From the NCBI GenBank assembly GCA_965178295.1, contig CBCXTT010000002.1:1-64000 (forward strand): a stretch of 64,000 nt of DNA, read 5' to 3'. A program made the translations under genes and the position numbers. The notes beneath the pieces are model-generated. The model did not search any database, had not been told where the DNA came from, and saw only the letters and a list, made by a program, of their open reading frames with translations. This DNA is from CBCXTT01 sp965178295 (GTDB lineage: Bacteria > Pseudomonadota > Alphaproteobacteria > UBA7879). The number at the start of each line of letters is the position of its first letter. The first letter of the stretch is position 1. Positions 9,080-18,178 of this stretch are shown here, in pieces.

Positions 9080-10038
9080 GAGAAAAAAATGTTGCTATTT
9101 TAGGGGCAACAGGCCTCGTCGGGCAAAAAATTATTCATATGCTTACAAAAGATGGGGCCTTTAATGTAAAAGAGCTAATCGCTTCACCAGCGAAAATAGG
9201 CAAAACATATCGAGAGGCCACAAACTGGCATATTTCCTCTCCGTGTCCAGAGCATATTAGTGCCCTGCGTATTGTGTCTCCTGATAATATTCAAAGCCCT
9301 TACATTCTTTCTGCCCTTCCAGCAGATCAAGCTTTATTCCTTGAATCGAAACTTGCTGAACGTGGCCATCATATATTCTCGAACGCCAGTGCAAATAGAA
9401 TGAAAAAAAATGTTCCTCTAATGCTGCATGATATAAATCCTGATACACTTGTAGCCACAACACGGCAAACAACACCTGGTAAAATTATAACAAATCCTAA
9501 TTGTGTTGTAGCAATTCTCAGCATTGCATTGGCTCCTCTTCTTCACCTTGGGTCTGTCAAAGAACTTAATATGGTTACACTGCAGTCCGCCAGCGGAGCT
9601 GGATACCCAGGTGTTGCCGCCATGTCTCTTCTGGATAACACAATACCAAATATCTTAGAAGAAGAAGAAAAAATAGACGCAGAAATACGGAAAATATTCC
9701 CTACCCTTGCATCGCCCATACATGTGCAGGTTAATCGTATCCCGATCCGCGATGGACATACCATATTGCTAACACTCGCGTATCAGAGCGCGATAAGCAT
9801 CGAAAGCATAAAAGACACACTGAGAAAGGCGCCTGCATGCGTGCTACATACACACCCTCTACGCCCTCAACCTCAAGATTTGGAAGAAAATGACATGCGT
9901 GTACACATTGGACGCATACGACAAAACCCTGCAACACCCAACTGCGCTCAACTCGTTGTGGTGGGGCACAACCTTGCCCGTGGTGCCGCAGGCGCTACAC
10001 TCCACAATCTCAAAGAATTTGTGCGGCGTTATGGTTAA
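9076..10038 (+). CDS. asd: aspartate-semialdehyde dehydrogenase
   Basis: 320 residues. It reduces aspartyl phosphate to the semialdehyde, the branch point for lysine, threonine and methionine. The NADP fold opens with AILGATGLVGQ (7-17). The catalytic cysteine is Cys143 in TNPNCVVAI, and the acid/base histidine is His228 in RIPIRDGH. The NPNC and R-P-x-x-DGH patterns resemble the archaeal/chlamydial branch of the family rather than the usual proteobacterial enzyme, suggesting transfer (inference). It starts with ATGA overlap after the esterase and overlaps lysC by 8 bases. Confidence 0.92.
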   Translation: MREKNVAILGATGLVGQKIIHMLTKDGAFNVKELIASPAKIGKTYREATNWHISSPCPEHISALRIVSPDNIQSPYILSALPADQALFLESKLAERGHHIFSNASANRMKKNVPLMLHDINPDTLVATTRQTTPGKIITNPNCVVAILSIALAPLLHLGSVKELNMVTLQSASGAGYPGVAAMSLLDNTIPNILEEEEKIDAEIRKIFPTLASPIHVQVNRIPIRDGHTILLTLAYQSAISIESIKDTLRKAPACVLHTHPLRPQPQDLEENDMRVHIGRIRQNPATPNCAQLVVVGHNLARGAAGATLHNLKEFVRRYG

Positions 10039-11062
10039 AATTGCCAAATTTGGTGGATCATCTCTTGCAACAACTCAGGGCATAAAAAAGTGTTGCGCAC
10101 TCGTAACGCAACATCAATATGATGGCGTTATTGTAAGTGCAACAGGCAACACAACCCGACAGCTCCTTCAATTGATGGAAACACATGACCAAGCTATCTA
10201 CAGATCTATTTGTCGACAGCACATAGACATAGCCAAAGCCCTTGACCCTACGCACGACCTTCTCAACTGTATTCAGAGTATTCTGACATCTCTTGTGCAG
10301 GATATCACAAAGCAGGACAAAGAAACTGTACTACCTGCTGCACGAGATCATATCCTCAGCTACGGTGAGATGTTGTCCGCCACTTTATTTTCCCATGCCA
10401 GTCAATTGCCTTTTGCAGATAGTCGGCATTATATCAAAACCGATAACAATTTTGGCGCTGCCCACCCAAAGAGAATTATGAGCCCCAAACTACCTTTTGT
10501 CACACAGGGATTTATTGGAGCAACCAAATTTGGAGAAACGACAACGCTCGGTTTTGAAGGCAGTGATTACTCTGCAGCCCTGATCACCGCTACTTTAAAC
10601 GCAAAACGCCTTGATATATGGACAGATGTTCCAGGTATATTTCCTGTTGATCCTCATATTGTATCCGACGCGGTACATTGGCCTTTTCTTTCTTACAATC
10701 AAATGCGCACACTTGCCCAAATGGGCGCAAAAGTTTTGCATCATCAAACCATGACTCCTCTGCAAGAAAGAGGCATTCCTTTCTATGTTCTATCAAGAAA
10801 ACAGCCGAGCCTTCCAGGCACATGCATTCATCACACACCTACCCCCTATTTTGTCGCGATTAGCCGCCTTGACGCCGATACCATCACTACAACAGGTATT
10901 TCGATAGAGATGCTGTCCACCCTGTTCCCCAAGGAAAGGATGATACGGAAAATAAAAAATATAGAAATTCAGATTAAACCCGGAACCTGTGACGCAGTAA
11001 CAAGAACAATGTACAATGCCTTCTTAAAAAGAAACCACATAACAGGAGCTCTGATACAATGA
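10031..11062 (+). CDS. lysC: aspartate kinase with shortened regulatory region
   Basis: 343 residues from ATG 10031 (ATGGTTAA overlaps the asd stop). It phosphorylates aspartate, the first step of the pathway. The kinase start KFGGSSLA, GFEGSDYSAALI and the conserved WTDVPGIFPVDP are present. After residue about 265 only some 75 residues remain, too few for the two complete ACT domains of feedback-regulated aspartokinases (usual total about 400-450). Feedback inhibition may therefore be weak or different (inference). The stop overlaps the dapB start as ATGA. Confidence 0.9.
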   Translation: MVKIAKFGGSSLATTQGIKKCCALVTQHQYDGVIVSATGNTTRQLLQLMETHDQAIYRSICRQHIDIAKALDPTHDLLNCIQSILTSLVQDITKQDKETVLPAARDHILSYGEMLSATLFSHASQLPFADSRHYIKTDNNFGAAHPKRIMSPKLPFVTQGFIGATKFGETTTLGFEGSDYSAALITATLNAKRLDIWTDVPGIFPVDPHIVSDAVHWPFLSYNQMRTLAQMGAKVLHHQTMTPLQERGIPFYVLSRKQPSLPGTCIHHTPTPYFVAISRLDADTITTTGISIEMLSTLFPKERMIRKIKNIEIQIKPGTCDAVTRTMYNAFLKRNHITGALIQ

Positions 11063-11751
11063 AATTTACGGTAATTGGCAATGGAAAAACAGGGAATTGT
11101 GTTTCCAGATTGCTCCCAAAAGAAAATTGCCTGGCTGTTTTTGATTCAAAAAATAAGCCAAACCTCGCGACACTGAAGCAAGCAGATGCCAGTATCGTAT
11201 TTGTAACATCCCCTGTCATGATGACACTACTGCCTATGCTGCTTGAGGCAAATAGACCACTTGTATGTGGCACAACAAATGCGCAGTGGCCTGCATATCT
11301 ATCCGAATATCTTGTAAAGGCTGACATTCCATGGATTATAGGAAACAATTTTAGCCTTGGAATGAATATGGCATTTTATCTCACAAAAACGTTAAATCAA
11401 CATTTGTCTATTTTTGACAACCCTGAGGTTGGATTGCAGGAAATACATCACACAAGCAAACTAGATAGTCCGAGCGGTACTACCAAGACACTTAAAAGCT
11501 TCTTCACGAGCACTACCCCATATATACGTTCAGAACGCACGGGAGATAATGCAGGCAGGCATGCAGTCCAAATTTCTTCTCCAGGCGAAACACTCCAGCT
11601 CATTCATACTGCGAAAGATCGCAACATATATGCCCGCGGGGCTATTTTTGCCGCATCGACACTTCTCTGGAAATCACATCTCAAAGGTCTTGTCCGATTC
11701 GAAGATCTTTTTTGCGCCATACTAAGAGCAAAAAATGAGGGAAAAACATGA
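11059..11751 (+). CDS. dapB: 4-hydroxy-tetrahydrodipicolinate reductase
   Basis: 230 residues, near the short end for DapB. It reduces the DapA product with NAD(P)H. The Rossmann start is VIGNGKTGNCV; the conserved GTT follows about residue 70; the substrate motif EIHHTSKLDSPSGT (about 129-142) carries the catalytic histidine and lysine. ATGA overlaps join it to lysC and dapA. Confidence 0.93.
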   Translation: MKFTVIGNGKTGNCVSRLLPKENCLAVFDSKNKPNLATLKQADASIVFVTSPVMMTLLPMLLEANRPLVCGTTNAQWPAYLSEYLVKADIPWIIGNNFSLGMNMAFYLTKTLNQHLSIFDNPEVGLQEIHHTSKLDSPSGTTKTLKSFFTSTTPYIRSERTGDNAGRHAVQISSPGETLQLIHTAKDRNIYARGAIFAASTLLWKSHLKGLVRFEDLFCAILRAKNEGKT

Positions 11752-12626
11752 AGAATCAAGCTGTATGGACAGCGCTCATCACACCGTTTCAAAATCAAAA
11801 AATTGACTTTGATACACTCGATGCGCTCGTTGACGAACAAAACAGTGCTGGAAACGGGATTGTGGTACTGGGCACGACAGGTGAAGGCCTATCCCTCCAC
11901 CCCATGCAGCAAAAAGAGATTGTACGACGCGTCTGTCAGCATAACTCTGAAACGCCACCTATTGTCCGAGCCAGTAGTAATTGCATGGAAGAGATAAACA
12001 AGTGGATTCGTTGGTGTAATGCGCTACCTCTTGGGGGTTTGATGTGCCCTCTCCCCCCCTATGTCAAACCAGGACCAGAAGGTCAATACAGTTGGTTTCG
12101 CAACCTCTTGGATCAAAGCGCTCACCCAGTCATGTTGTATAACCATCCTGGCCGCACAGCCGTTTCGATTGATGTAGATATAATAAAACGGTTAGCTGAA
12201 CACAAAAACTTCTGGGCACTCAAGGAAGCAAGTGGATACACGGATGCATTGATAGCATACGCACAGGCGGCACCTCATGTGTTACTCCTTTCAGGCGATG
12301 ATGCGTTTTTACCTATTGTCGCCCCCTTAGGGGCCAAGGGTCTCGTTTCAATGGCCTCAAATGCTTGGCCCGATGCCACACAAGCCTATGCACAAAAATG
12401 CTTACGGGGTGACATGCGTGCTTCCGACGTCGCCTTATGGACGAAAGTGGGCAAAATCCTATCTTCGTCCAGCAACCCTATCCCCCTGAAAGCCCTGATG
12501 CATAAACAAGGAAAAATAAGGACTTCCGAAGTTTTGCCACCTTTAAGTTGCCGTGATTTTACAGATATGAACATGCTAGAGAACATTCACCAAAAAGTAG
12601 AGGGCTGGTATGCTCAACAAAATTGA
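11748..12626 (+). CDS. dapA: 4-hydroxy-tetrahydrodipicolinate synthase
   Basis: 292 residues, a TIM barrel condensing pyruvate with aspartate semialdehyde. GTTGEG near residue 43 binds the pyruvate carboxyl. The tyrosine is in MLYNHPGRT, and the Schiff-base lysine is in FWALKEASG. The length is normal. It begins in an ATGA overlap with dapB; its 3' end overlaps dapD by 17 bases. Confidence 0.95.
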   Translation: MKNQAVWTALITPFQNQKIDFDTLDALVDEQNSAGNGIVVLGTTGEGLSLHPMQQKEIVRRVCQHNSETPPIVRASSNCMEEINKWIRWCNALPLGGLMCPLPPYVKPGPEGQYSWFRNLLDQSAHPVMLYNHPGRTAVSIDVDIIKRLAEHKNFWALKEASGYTDALIAYAQAAPHVLLLSGDDAFLPIVAPLGAKGLVSMASNAWPDATQAYAQKCLRGDMRASDVALWTKVGKILSSSSNPIPLKALMHKQGKIRTSEVLPPLSCRDFTDMNMLENIHQKVEGWYAQQN

Positions 12627-13371
12627 GTCGCCTTGCGAAGACTTCTTAACCGCACTTGAGAATGGTAGCAGGCGCGCAGCATTCAAGACAAATGAAAAAT
12701 GGCAAGTAAACACAGATGTAAAAAAGAGCATACTAGCTATTTTTGCAAAAGGGGAAAATCAAGATATTCCGCACTTTCCCGGATATGTTGATAAGCATAC
12801 TATTCTCCCCCGTCATTTCACAACTCAGGATAACGTGCGTATTGTACCCCAAGGCAGCACAGTACGTCGTGGAGCCTACGTCGCATCTGGGGTTGTGATT
12901 ATGCCTCCTTCTTATATAAATATTGGCGCCTATATCGACCAAGGTACTATGGTGGATAGCCATGTCTTGGTAGGGTCATGCGCCCAAATTGGTAAAAAAG
13001 TACATCTCTCTGCTGGTGTACAAATCGGAGGGGTTTTGGAACCTATTGGGATGACGCCGGTGATCGTTGAAGATGGTGCCTTTATAGGCGCAGGCTGTAT
13101 CATTGTAGACGGTATTCAAATCGGGAAAAATGCTGTGTTAGCTCCTGGTGTCACATTATCTTCTAGGGTTTCTGTTTATGATATTGTGCGTGAAAAAATT
13201 TATGAAAAAGGCGCTCCAATCCCCTCAAGTGCTGTAATTGTTCCAGGAATGCGTCCCATAAGACAATCCTGGGCAAAGGCACAAGGACTTACTTATACAA
13301 CACCCATTATTGTAAAATATAGAGATGAACAAACAAATGCAGCAACGACATTGGAAAAAGTGCTCCGATGA
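12610..13371 (+). CDS. dapD: tetrahydrodipicolinate N-succinyltransferase
   Basis: 253 residues, slightly shorter than the usual 270-285. A short helical N-terminus precedes a left-handed beta-helix of hexapeptide repeats (about 85-190; VVIMPPSYINIGAYI, GAFIGAGCIIVDGIQIG). It transfers succinate from succinyl-CoA, committing the operon to the succinylase route to diaminopimelate. That route needs a desuccinylase, which bears on the downstream AstE-like gene. The ATG at 12610 lies inside dapA; the stop overlaps dapF as ATGA. Confidence 0.94.
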   Translation: MLNKIESPCEDFLTALENGSRRAAFKTNEKWQVNTDVKKSILAIFAKGENQDIPHFPGYVDKHTILPRHFTTQDNVRIVPQGSTVRRGAYVASGVVIMPPSYINIGAYIDQGTMVDSHVLVGSCAQIGKKVHLSAGVQIGGVLEPIGMTPVIVEDGAFIGAGCIIVDGIQIGKNAVLAPGVTLSSRVSVYDIVREKIYEKGAPIPSSAVIVPGMRPIRQSWAKAQGLTYTTPIIVKYRDEQTNAATTLEKVLR

Positions 13372-14162
13372 AAGTCCCCTTTATAAAAATGGTAGGTGCG
13401 GGCAATGATTTTGTGTTCATTGATCGCGGTGATTTAGCCCGAAACCTGACCACATACGAAATTCAATCTATATGCCATAGACGTGATGGAATTGGAGCAG
13501 ATCAAGTCCTGATAGCGTCTATTCAGGGGAGCATTATTGATATGCGTGTTTTTAATGCAGATGGAACGCCTGCGGAGCAATGCGGCAACGGTACACGCTG
13601 TATCGCCCATTGGTATCTATCTAAAAATGGCACCTTACCCCAAATCAACACAACACAACTTAAAATCAAAACACCGCGCCACAAATACACTGCTCATAAA
13701 ATGATCGACGTTAAACTGGGTGCACCGACTTGGCCCTCGGTTGACACCACGTCGTTACGTCTTCCGCACAATATTGAAGTTGTAGATTATGTTATGTTTG
13801 GCAACCCACATTTAGTGTTATGGACAAAAAATCTCACAAATATCTCCGTGGAGAGCCTGGGGACATTTTGTGCAACACACCCCATATTTCCAAAGGGCAC
13901 AAACGTCCATTTTGCTCAAAAGCGCCAACAAGACTTAGTTTCTATTCGTGTTTGGGAACGTGGAGCTGGAGAAACTGGTTCATGTGGCAGTGGTGCCTGT
14001 TCTGTTGTCGCCAGTGGTCGAAAACTAGGATACTTAAAGGATGCAGTCACCCTTGAATATCGTTCTGATGATCTACACATTTATGTAGATAGTCAAGAAA
14101 TGTATTGGCTATCTGGCTCAGCACGTATCACTTTTGAGGGAATTATTGATTGTGAAGCCTAA
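13368..14162 (+). CDS. dapF: diaminopimelate epimerase
   Basis: 264 residues. It converts LL- to meso-diaminopimelate, the form used in peptidoglycan and by LysA. Both catalytic cysteines sit in the expected symmetric motifs: AEQCGNGTRC (near 65-74) and ETGSCGSGACS (near 205-215). GAGNDF at the N-terminus and FNADG are typical. ATGA overlap with dapD; its 3' end overlaps the AstE-like gene. Confidence 0.96.
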   Translation: MKVPFIKMVGAGNDFVFIDRGDLARNLTTYEIQSICHRRDGIGADQVLIASIQGSIIDMRVFNADGTPAEQCGNGTRCIAHWYLSKNGTLPQINTTQLKIKTPRHKYTAHKMIDVKLGAPTWPSVDTTSLRLPHNIEVVDYVMFGNPHLVLWTKNLTNISVESLGTFCATHPIFPKGTNVHFAQKRQQDLVSIRVWERGAGETGSCGSGACSVVASGRKLGYLKDAVTLEYRSDDLHIYVDSQEMYWLSGSARITFEGIIDCEA

Positions 14163-15213
14163 TATTGAGAGTATCCCACTGCGCACAATGCCATCCGGAT
14201 GTACATATGCCTTACGTGTGCTAAGATTCAACGGCACGCGTCCCGGTCCTGGTGCATACATACAAGCAGGATTACATGGTGCAGAATTACAGGGCACAGC
14301 GGTGATTTATCACCTCTCACGCTATTTTGACGCATATCCGCCAACACATGATATCGTCTTAGTGCCGCAAGCCAATCCTTACGCGAATGATCTTAAAATA
14401 GGTGAATACACAACTGGTCGCACAAATCCCATCACAGGAGAAAACTGGAACCGACAATTTATCAATCTTCTTGAAAATGGGATGGATATTTTCTCACACA
14501 ATACAGAGCATACATTCCGCAATGCACTTAAAGCGGCCTGTGATACTTTCAAAAATCGTAGGAGTAATCACAGTTTTGGAGCCTATCTTGCTTTAGTGTT
14601 ACAGCGCCTCGCCATTGATGCCCGTTGCGTTTTGGATTTGCATGCGGACTCTGTCTCTGTACCATATCTTTATAGTCCTGCATACGCCATAAACGCAGCA
14701 CGCTATTTAGATATAGCGCATATTGTTACAACACCAAATGCTTTTACTCCCTGCTTTAATCAGAGTTGCTTTTATCCCTGGTGGCAATGGGCAAGTGCAC
14801 ATGGTCAGAATACGCCTTTTATTTCCTATACAATAGAACTAGGTGATAAAGAATCCATCAATCTCGCATACGCAGAAATGTGCGCTCACAGTATTCTCAA
14901 TTTTCTAAGGAATCAAAAAATTATATCTGGTATTGCAAAAAAACCTACAAATCCCTGCCATATAGTTCCTGAGGAAAAATTCATCCGCCTCTACGCTAGC
15001 ACCAGCGGATTCGTGGACTACATAGCTCCCTTAGGCACACTATATGAAAAAGATGCGCTGCTTGCCAAGCTTCTGATACCGCACAAAATTGGCAGCAATC
15101 AATCCGACATCCTCAACATATACGCCCCGGAGCGAGGGTGCCTTGTAACTCACACAAGCAGTGGAAACATTCTAGAAGGTCAAGAACTTTTAAAATACAT
15201 AGCATTGCCGTAA
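14152..15213 (+). CDS. AstE/AspA-family zinc deacylase (succinylglutamate desuccinylase-like), last gene of the dap operon
   Basis: About 353 residues from GTG 14152, which has GAGGGA ten bases upstream; a TTG at 14134 is possible but poorly placed. Zinc ligands are recognisable: HGAE near residue 40 and the later histidine in LDLHAD. A catalytic glutamate is in YTIELGD. The M14-type AstE/AspA fold ends with a beta-domain region (YASTSGFVDYI to ILEGQELLKY). Family members remove succinyl or acetyl groups from amino-acid amines. Coming right after dapD and dapF, with no dapE seen, it is a candidate N-succinyl-diaminopimelate desuccinylase (inference). Confidence 0.82.
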   Translation: MKPNIESIPLRTMPSGCTYALRVLRFNGTRPGPGAYIQAGLHGAELQGTAVIYHLSRYFDAYPPTHDIVLVPQANPYANDLKIGEYTTGRTNPITGENWNRQFINLLENGMDIFSHNTEHTFRNALKAACDTFKNRRSNHSFGAYLALVLQRLAIDARCVLDLHADSVSVPYLYSPAYAINAARYLDIAHIVTTPNAFTPCFNQSCFYPWWQWASAHGQNTPFISYTIELGDKESINLAYAEMCAHSILNFLRNQKIISGIAKKPTNPCHIVPEEKFIRLYASTSGFVDYIAPLGTLYEKDALLAKLLIPHKIGSNQSDILNIYAPERGCLVTHTSSGNILEGQELLKYIALP

Positions 15214-16682
15214 CAGGCATCACTTCTCCCCCTATCCTCAAGCTTCTCCCTGTCCGCAAGCATAGAGCAGAAATATGCATTGCTTATGGTCCAATGCGAG
15301 AGGGGACGCAGCAATCGCACTGACCAATCCAATCCTTTGAGTGCAGCCTTTCAGAACATAGCGTGACTTGAGTATTGTCATCTAATATCCATTATCAAAA
15401 CAGGCCAACGCATTATCTTGTATGTTCAAAAATTCAAAGGGGGCTAGATACTGGCTGTCGTGTTTTATATCCAAAAAGACAGAGAAAAAACCGCGGTCAG
15501 CCAAATCTGTTAATCAATACACGCAATCGAGCCACTCATTGAATCCTATCCATCATCTACATGACAAAATTTTATACAACGCTCTCAACGTATTAACAGA
15601 AAAAATAAATATTCAATTTTCTACCCTTACCTACCTCTTGTGCATCTTTCGATGCACAAAAATCTGCCACTCCATTGAATGCAAAAGCATAACACATGCA
15701 AGGTCAAACTTACACACAATTCCTGAAGGCGTCTTTAGTCCAGTCAATCCTTCATTTGTTATCTCTGTGACCACATCCTCTAGATCGTTTGTCTTAACAG
15801 ATCGCTCATAACTTTTTAAGCTTTTAACCAAGAAAGGCTGGTGTCATTAACACGTATCTGAGACGTAGATATGGTGCAATTCCGTCACAGCCTGCGTCTC
15901 TTTGATTCAGCAACTGCTTTCACAAAAAGCGCATATTCTTGTGTAACTTTCATTACACGATTGCTATTACATGAACAAGCAACATACTTAAGAAAGGCAA
16001 CCTCATTACGCAAATATCACCAGTCTTATGCATTGTATATATAATCGATGGCTGGCATGTCATACGCAGCTCTTTGGCATCAATCAGCGCATTTTCCGTT
16101 TCTTCCAGTTTCTTCTGTGTAGCAGACAGATGTTATGCCTGGTGGATGGTTTTTGCAGCACCTCCTCCATACGCATCCGTATGATCAAGCCGCTGCTCTA
16201 GCCCAAGCAATCCAATGTACACGGGGCTCATCTGAACATATTCTTATGACAAAACCCTCCCTCTGAGTCTTCCTCTCCTCGCGCAGCTATTGTGATGGAA
16301 TACTCTTGATGATTACGACGTTATTATCAAGATTTACAAGATTAGCGTGCAAGGATTTTTCCGCCTTCGTCTCTGTATATTTTAAGATTGATGTTCTGAT
16401 TGTATCGTGGCATTCATCGCCTCAAGCTACCCTCGTGCTCTTTTCCATATTCTTCTTCGTGCAGCAATTGTTTGCTGATTCTGCAATGGGAAAGATTGTA
16501 GGTGCTTTGCGCCATTAGGGGCATAGGAGTATGCAGACTGCTTCTTTTGTTTTTTTTTGCATCAGCAAAATTACTGTCATTCTTTCAAGATACGCATATA
16601 AAAATACCTTGCCGATAGATGATAAACTCCGTACAAGTTAATACTAAAGAAGTGCGTTCAACAGAATCGGGTAATTCTCACG
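15214..16682. other. 1.5-kb gene-poor stretch with decayed coding sequence
   Basis: I see no intact gene. Between about 16240 and 15960 the minus strand reads as coding-like protein (for example YVQMSPVYIGLLGLEQRL, then after a TAA in the same frame LEETENALIDAKELRM). It has no start or Shine-Dalgarno and looks like a dead gene. Plus-strand frames at 15422-15811 and 16306-16518 have no supporting signal. The segment just before 16683 should hold the aldolase promoter, but I cannot place it confidently. Confidence 0.4.
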
Positions 16683-17600
16683 ATGGTGGATAATATACAA
16701 CAAATACTCACAAATTATGCCAATACCTCTATTGGTGTACGATGCAATATGGCACGTATTTTAAACCATGGGGCAACAGCTGGAACAGGGCGTATTGTTA
16801 TTTTGGCTGTTGACCAGGGGTTTGAGCATGGGCCGCTGCGTAGCTTTTCACAGAACCCTGCGGGCTATGATCCCACCTACCACTTTAGTATTGCAATCAA
16901 AAGCGGTGTTTCTGCAATTGCAGCTCCTCTAGGATTTATCGAGGCTGGAATTGCACGCACTTACGGCATGGTGCCAACTATCCTCAAAATAAATAGCTCC
17001 AACACACTCACAAAGTCCTCTGCTCCTAATCAAGCAGTCACTGCTAATATTGATGATGCACTACGCCTTGGCTGTAGCGGTATTGGATTTACCATTTATC
17101 CTGGTTCAGCTGACTCATTTGATATGTTTGAAGAGCTTCAGGCCCTTTCCAGAGAAGCAAAAGAAAAAGGGCTTGTCGTTGTCGTATGGTCATATCCGCG
17201 GGGGGATATTACCAAAGAAGGTGAGACAGCGTTAGATATTGCAAGCTACGGCGCTCACATGGCATGTTTACTGGGTGCAGATATCGTAAAATGCAAAACC
17301 CCAACAAGCCACATTGCGCTCTCAGAAAGCAAGGATGCTATCGCTATACACCCGATAGGCCACGAAACTCTCACAGGACGCATCCGTTATATGCTGCAAA
17401 GCTGTTTTGACGGAAAGCGGATCATTATTTTTTCAGGGGGTGCTATAAAAGATGATAATACGTTACTTACAGAAGTGAAAGCTATTCACGCGGGTGGTGG
17501 TTCTGGATCCATCATTGGTCGCAATGTTTTCCAACGCCCGGAGAATGATGCCTTAAAACTCATTCAAAATATGCAAGCAATATACACAAATCAAAGGTAG
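16683..17600 (+). CDS. fbaB: class I fructose-bisphosphate aldolase, DhnA/FbaB type
   Basis: 305 residues. It cleaves or forms fructose-1,6-bisphosphate through a lysine Schiff base; the lysines in DIVKCKTP fit that site. VILAVDQGFEHGP near the N-terminus and IIFSGGAIKDD plus GSIIGRNVFQRP in the phosphate-binding half are family hallmarks. It is unrelated to the zinc-dependent class II enzyme. The ATG at 16683 has a poor Shine-Dalgarno. It heads an aldolase-efp-suhB transcript with an 8-base gap to efp. Confidence 0.9.
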   Translation: MVDNIQQILTNYANTSIGVRCNMARILNHGATAGTGRIVILAVDQGFEHGPLRSFSQNPAGYDPTYHFSIAIKSGVSAIAAPLGFIEAGIARTYGMVPTILKINSSNTLTKSSAPNQAVTANIDDALRLGCSGIGFTIYPGSADSFDMFEELQALSREAKEKGLVVVVWSYPRGDITKEGETALDIASYGAHMACLLGADIVKCKTPTSHIALSESKDAIAIHPIGHETLTGRIRYMLQSCFDGKRIIIFSGGAIKDDNTLLTEVKAIHAGGGSGSIIGRNVFQRPENDALKLIQNMQAIYTNQR

Positions 17601-17608
17601 AAAATCTC

Positions 17609-18175
17609 ATGAAAGTAAATGGCAATACTTTACGCCCTGGAAACATCATTGAGCATAAAGAGCGTCTTTGGATTGTCGCAAAAACAATGCACACACAACC
17701 TGGAAAAGGAGGTGCTTACTTACAGGCTGAACTTAAAGATCTTAAGAATGGCACAAAGTTAAACGGACGCTTCCGAGCTAGCGAAAGCGTTGAGCGTGTG
17801 CGCTTAGAAGAAATTGAACAACAATTTCTTTTTCAAGAGGGAACTGATTTCACATTTATGGACAACGCTACATATGATCAAGTAACACTCAATCGTGATC
17901 TGATTGGGGAACCGGCTGATTTTTTGCAAGGCGGAATGATGGTATTGCTCTTACTGTATCAGGGCAACCCTGTCCAAGTGAGGCTCCCCGATCATATTGT
18001 AATGGAAGTTGTGGAAGCAGATGCCGTTTTGAAAGGGCAAACCGCGTCTTCATCCTACAAACCTGCCATGCTTTCAAACAATCGACGCATCATGGTTCCT
18101 CCGCACATCAATGCCGGTACAAGAGTAGTCGTCGCCACCGAAGATGGTTCCTATGTTGAAAAAGCGAAGGATTAG
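17609..18175 (+). CDS. efp: translation elongation factor P
   Basis: 188 residues, the usual length. It rescues ribosomes stalled at polyproline. The three beta-barrel domains are recognisable; the loop that reaches the peptidyl-transferase centre reads PGKGGAY with Lys33 at the usual modification position. PGTRVVV near the C-terminus is conserved in altered form (INAGTRVVVATEDGSYVEKA). It sits between aldolase and suhB with gaps of 8 and 3 bases, so all three are likely cotranscribed. Confidence 0.96.
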   Translation: MKVNGNTLRPGNIIEHKERLWIVAKTMHTQPGKGGAYLQAELKDLKNGTKLNGRFRASESVERVRLEEIEQQFLFQEGTDFTFMDNATYDQVTLNRDLIGEPADFLQGGMMVLLLLYQGNPVQVRLPDHIVMEVVEADAVLKGQTASSSYKPAMLSNNRRIMVPPHINAGTRVVVATEDGSYVEKAKD

Positions 18176-18178
18176 CCG

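Noticed and set aside
15422..15811. 129-codon plus-strand frame and its 66-codon minus-strand partner
   Set aside because: Neither has a ribosome-binding site, motif or operon context; both lie in a decayed gap.
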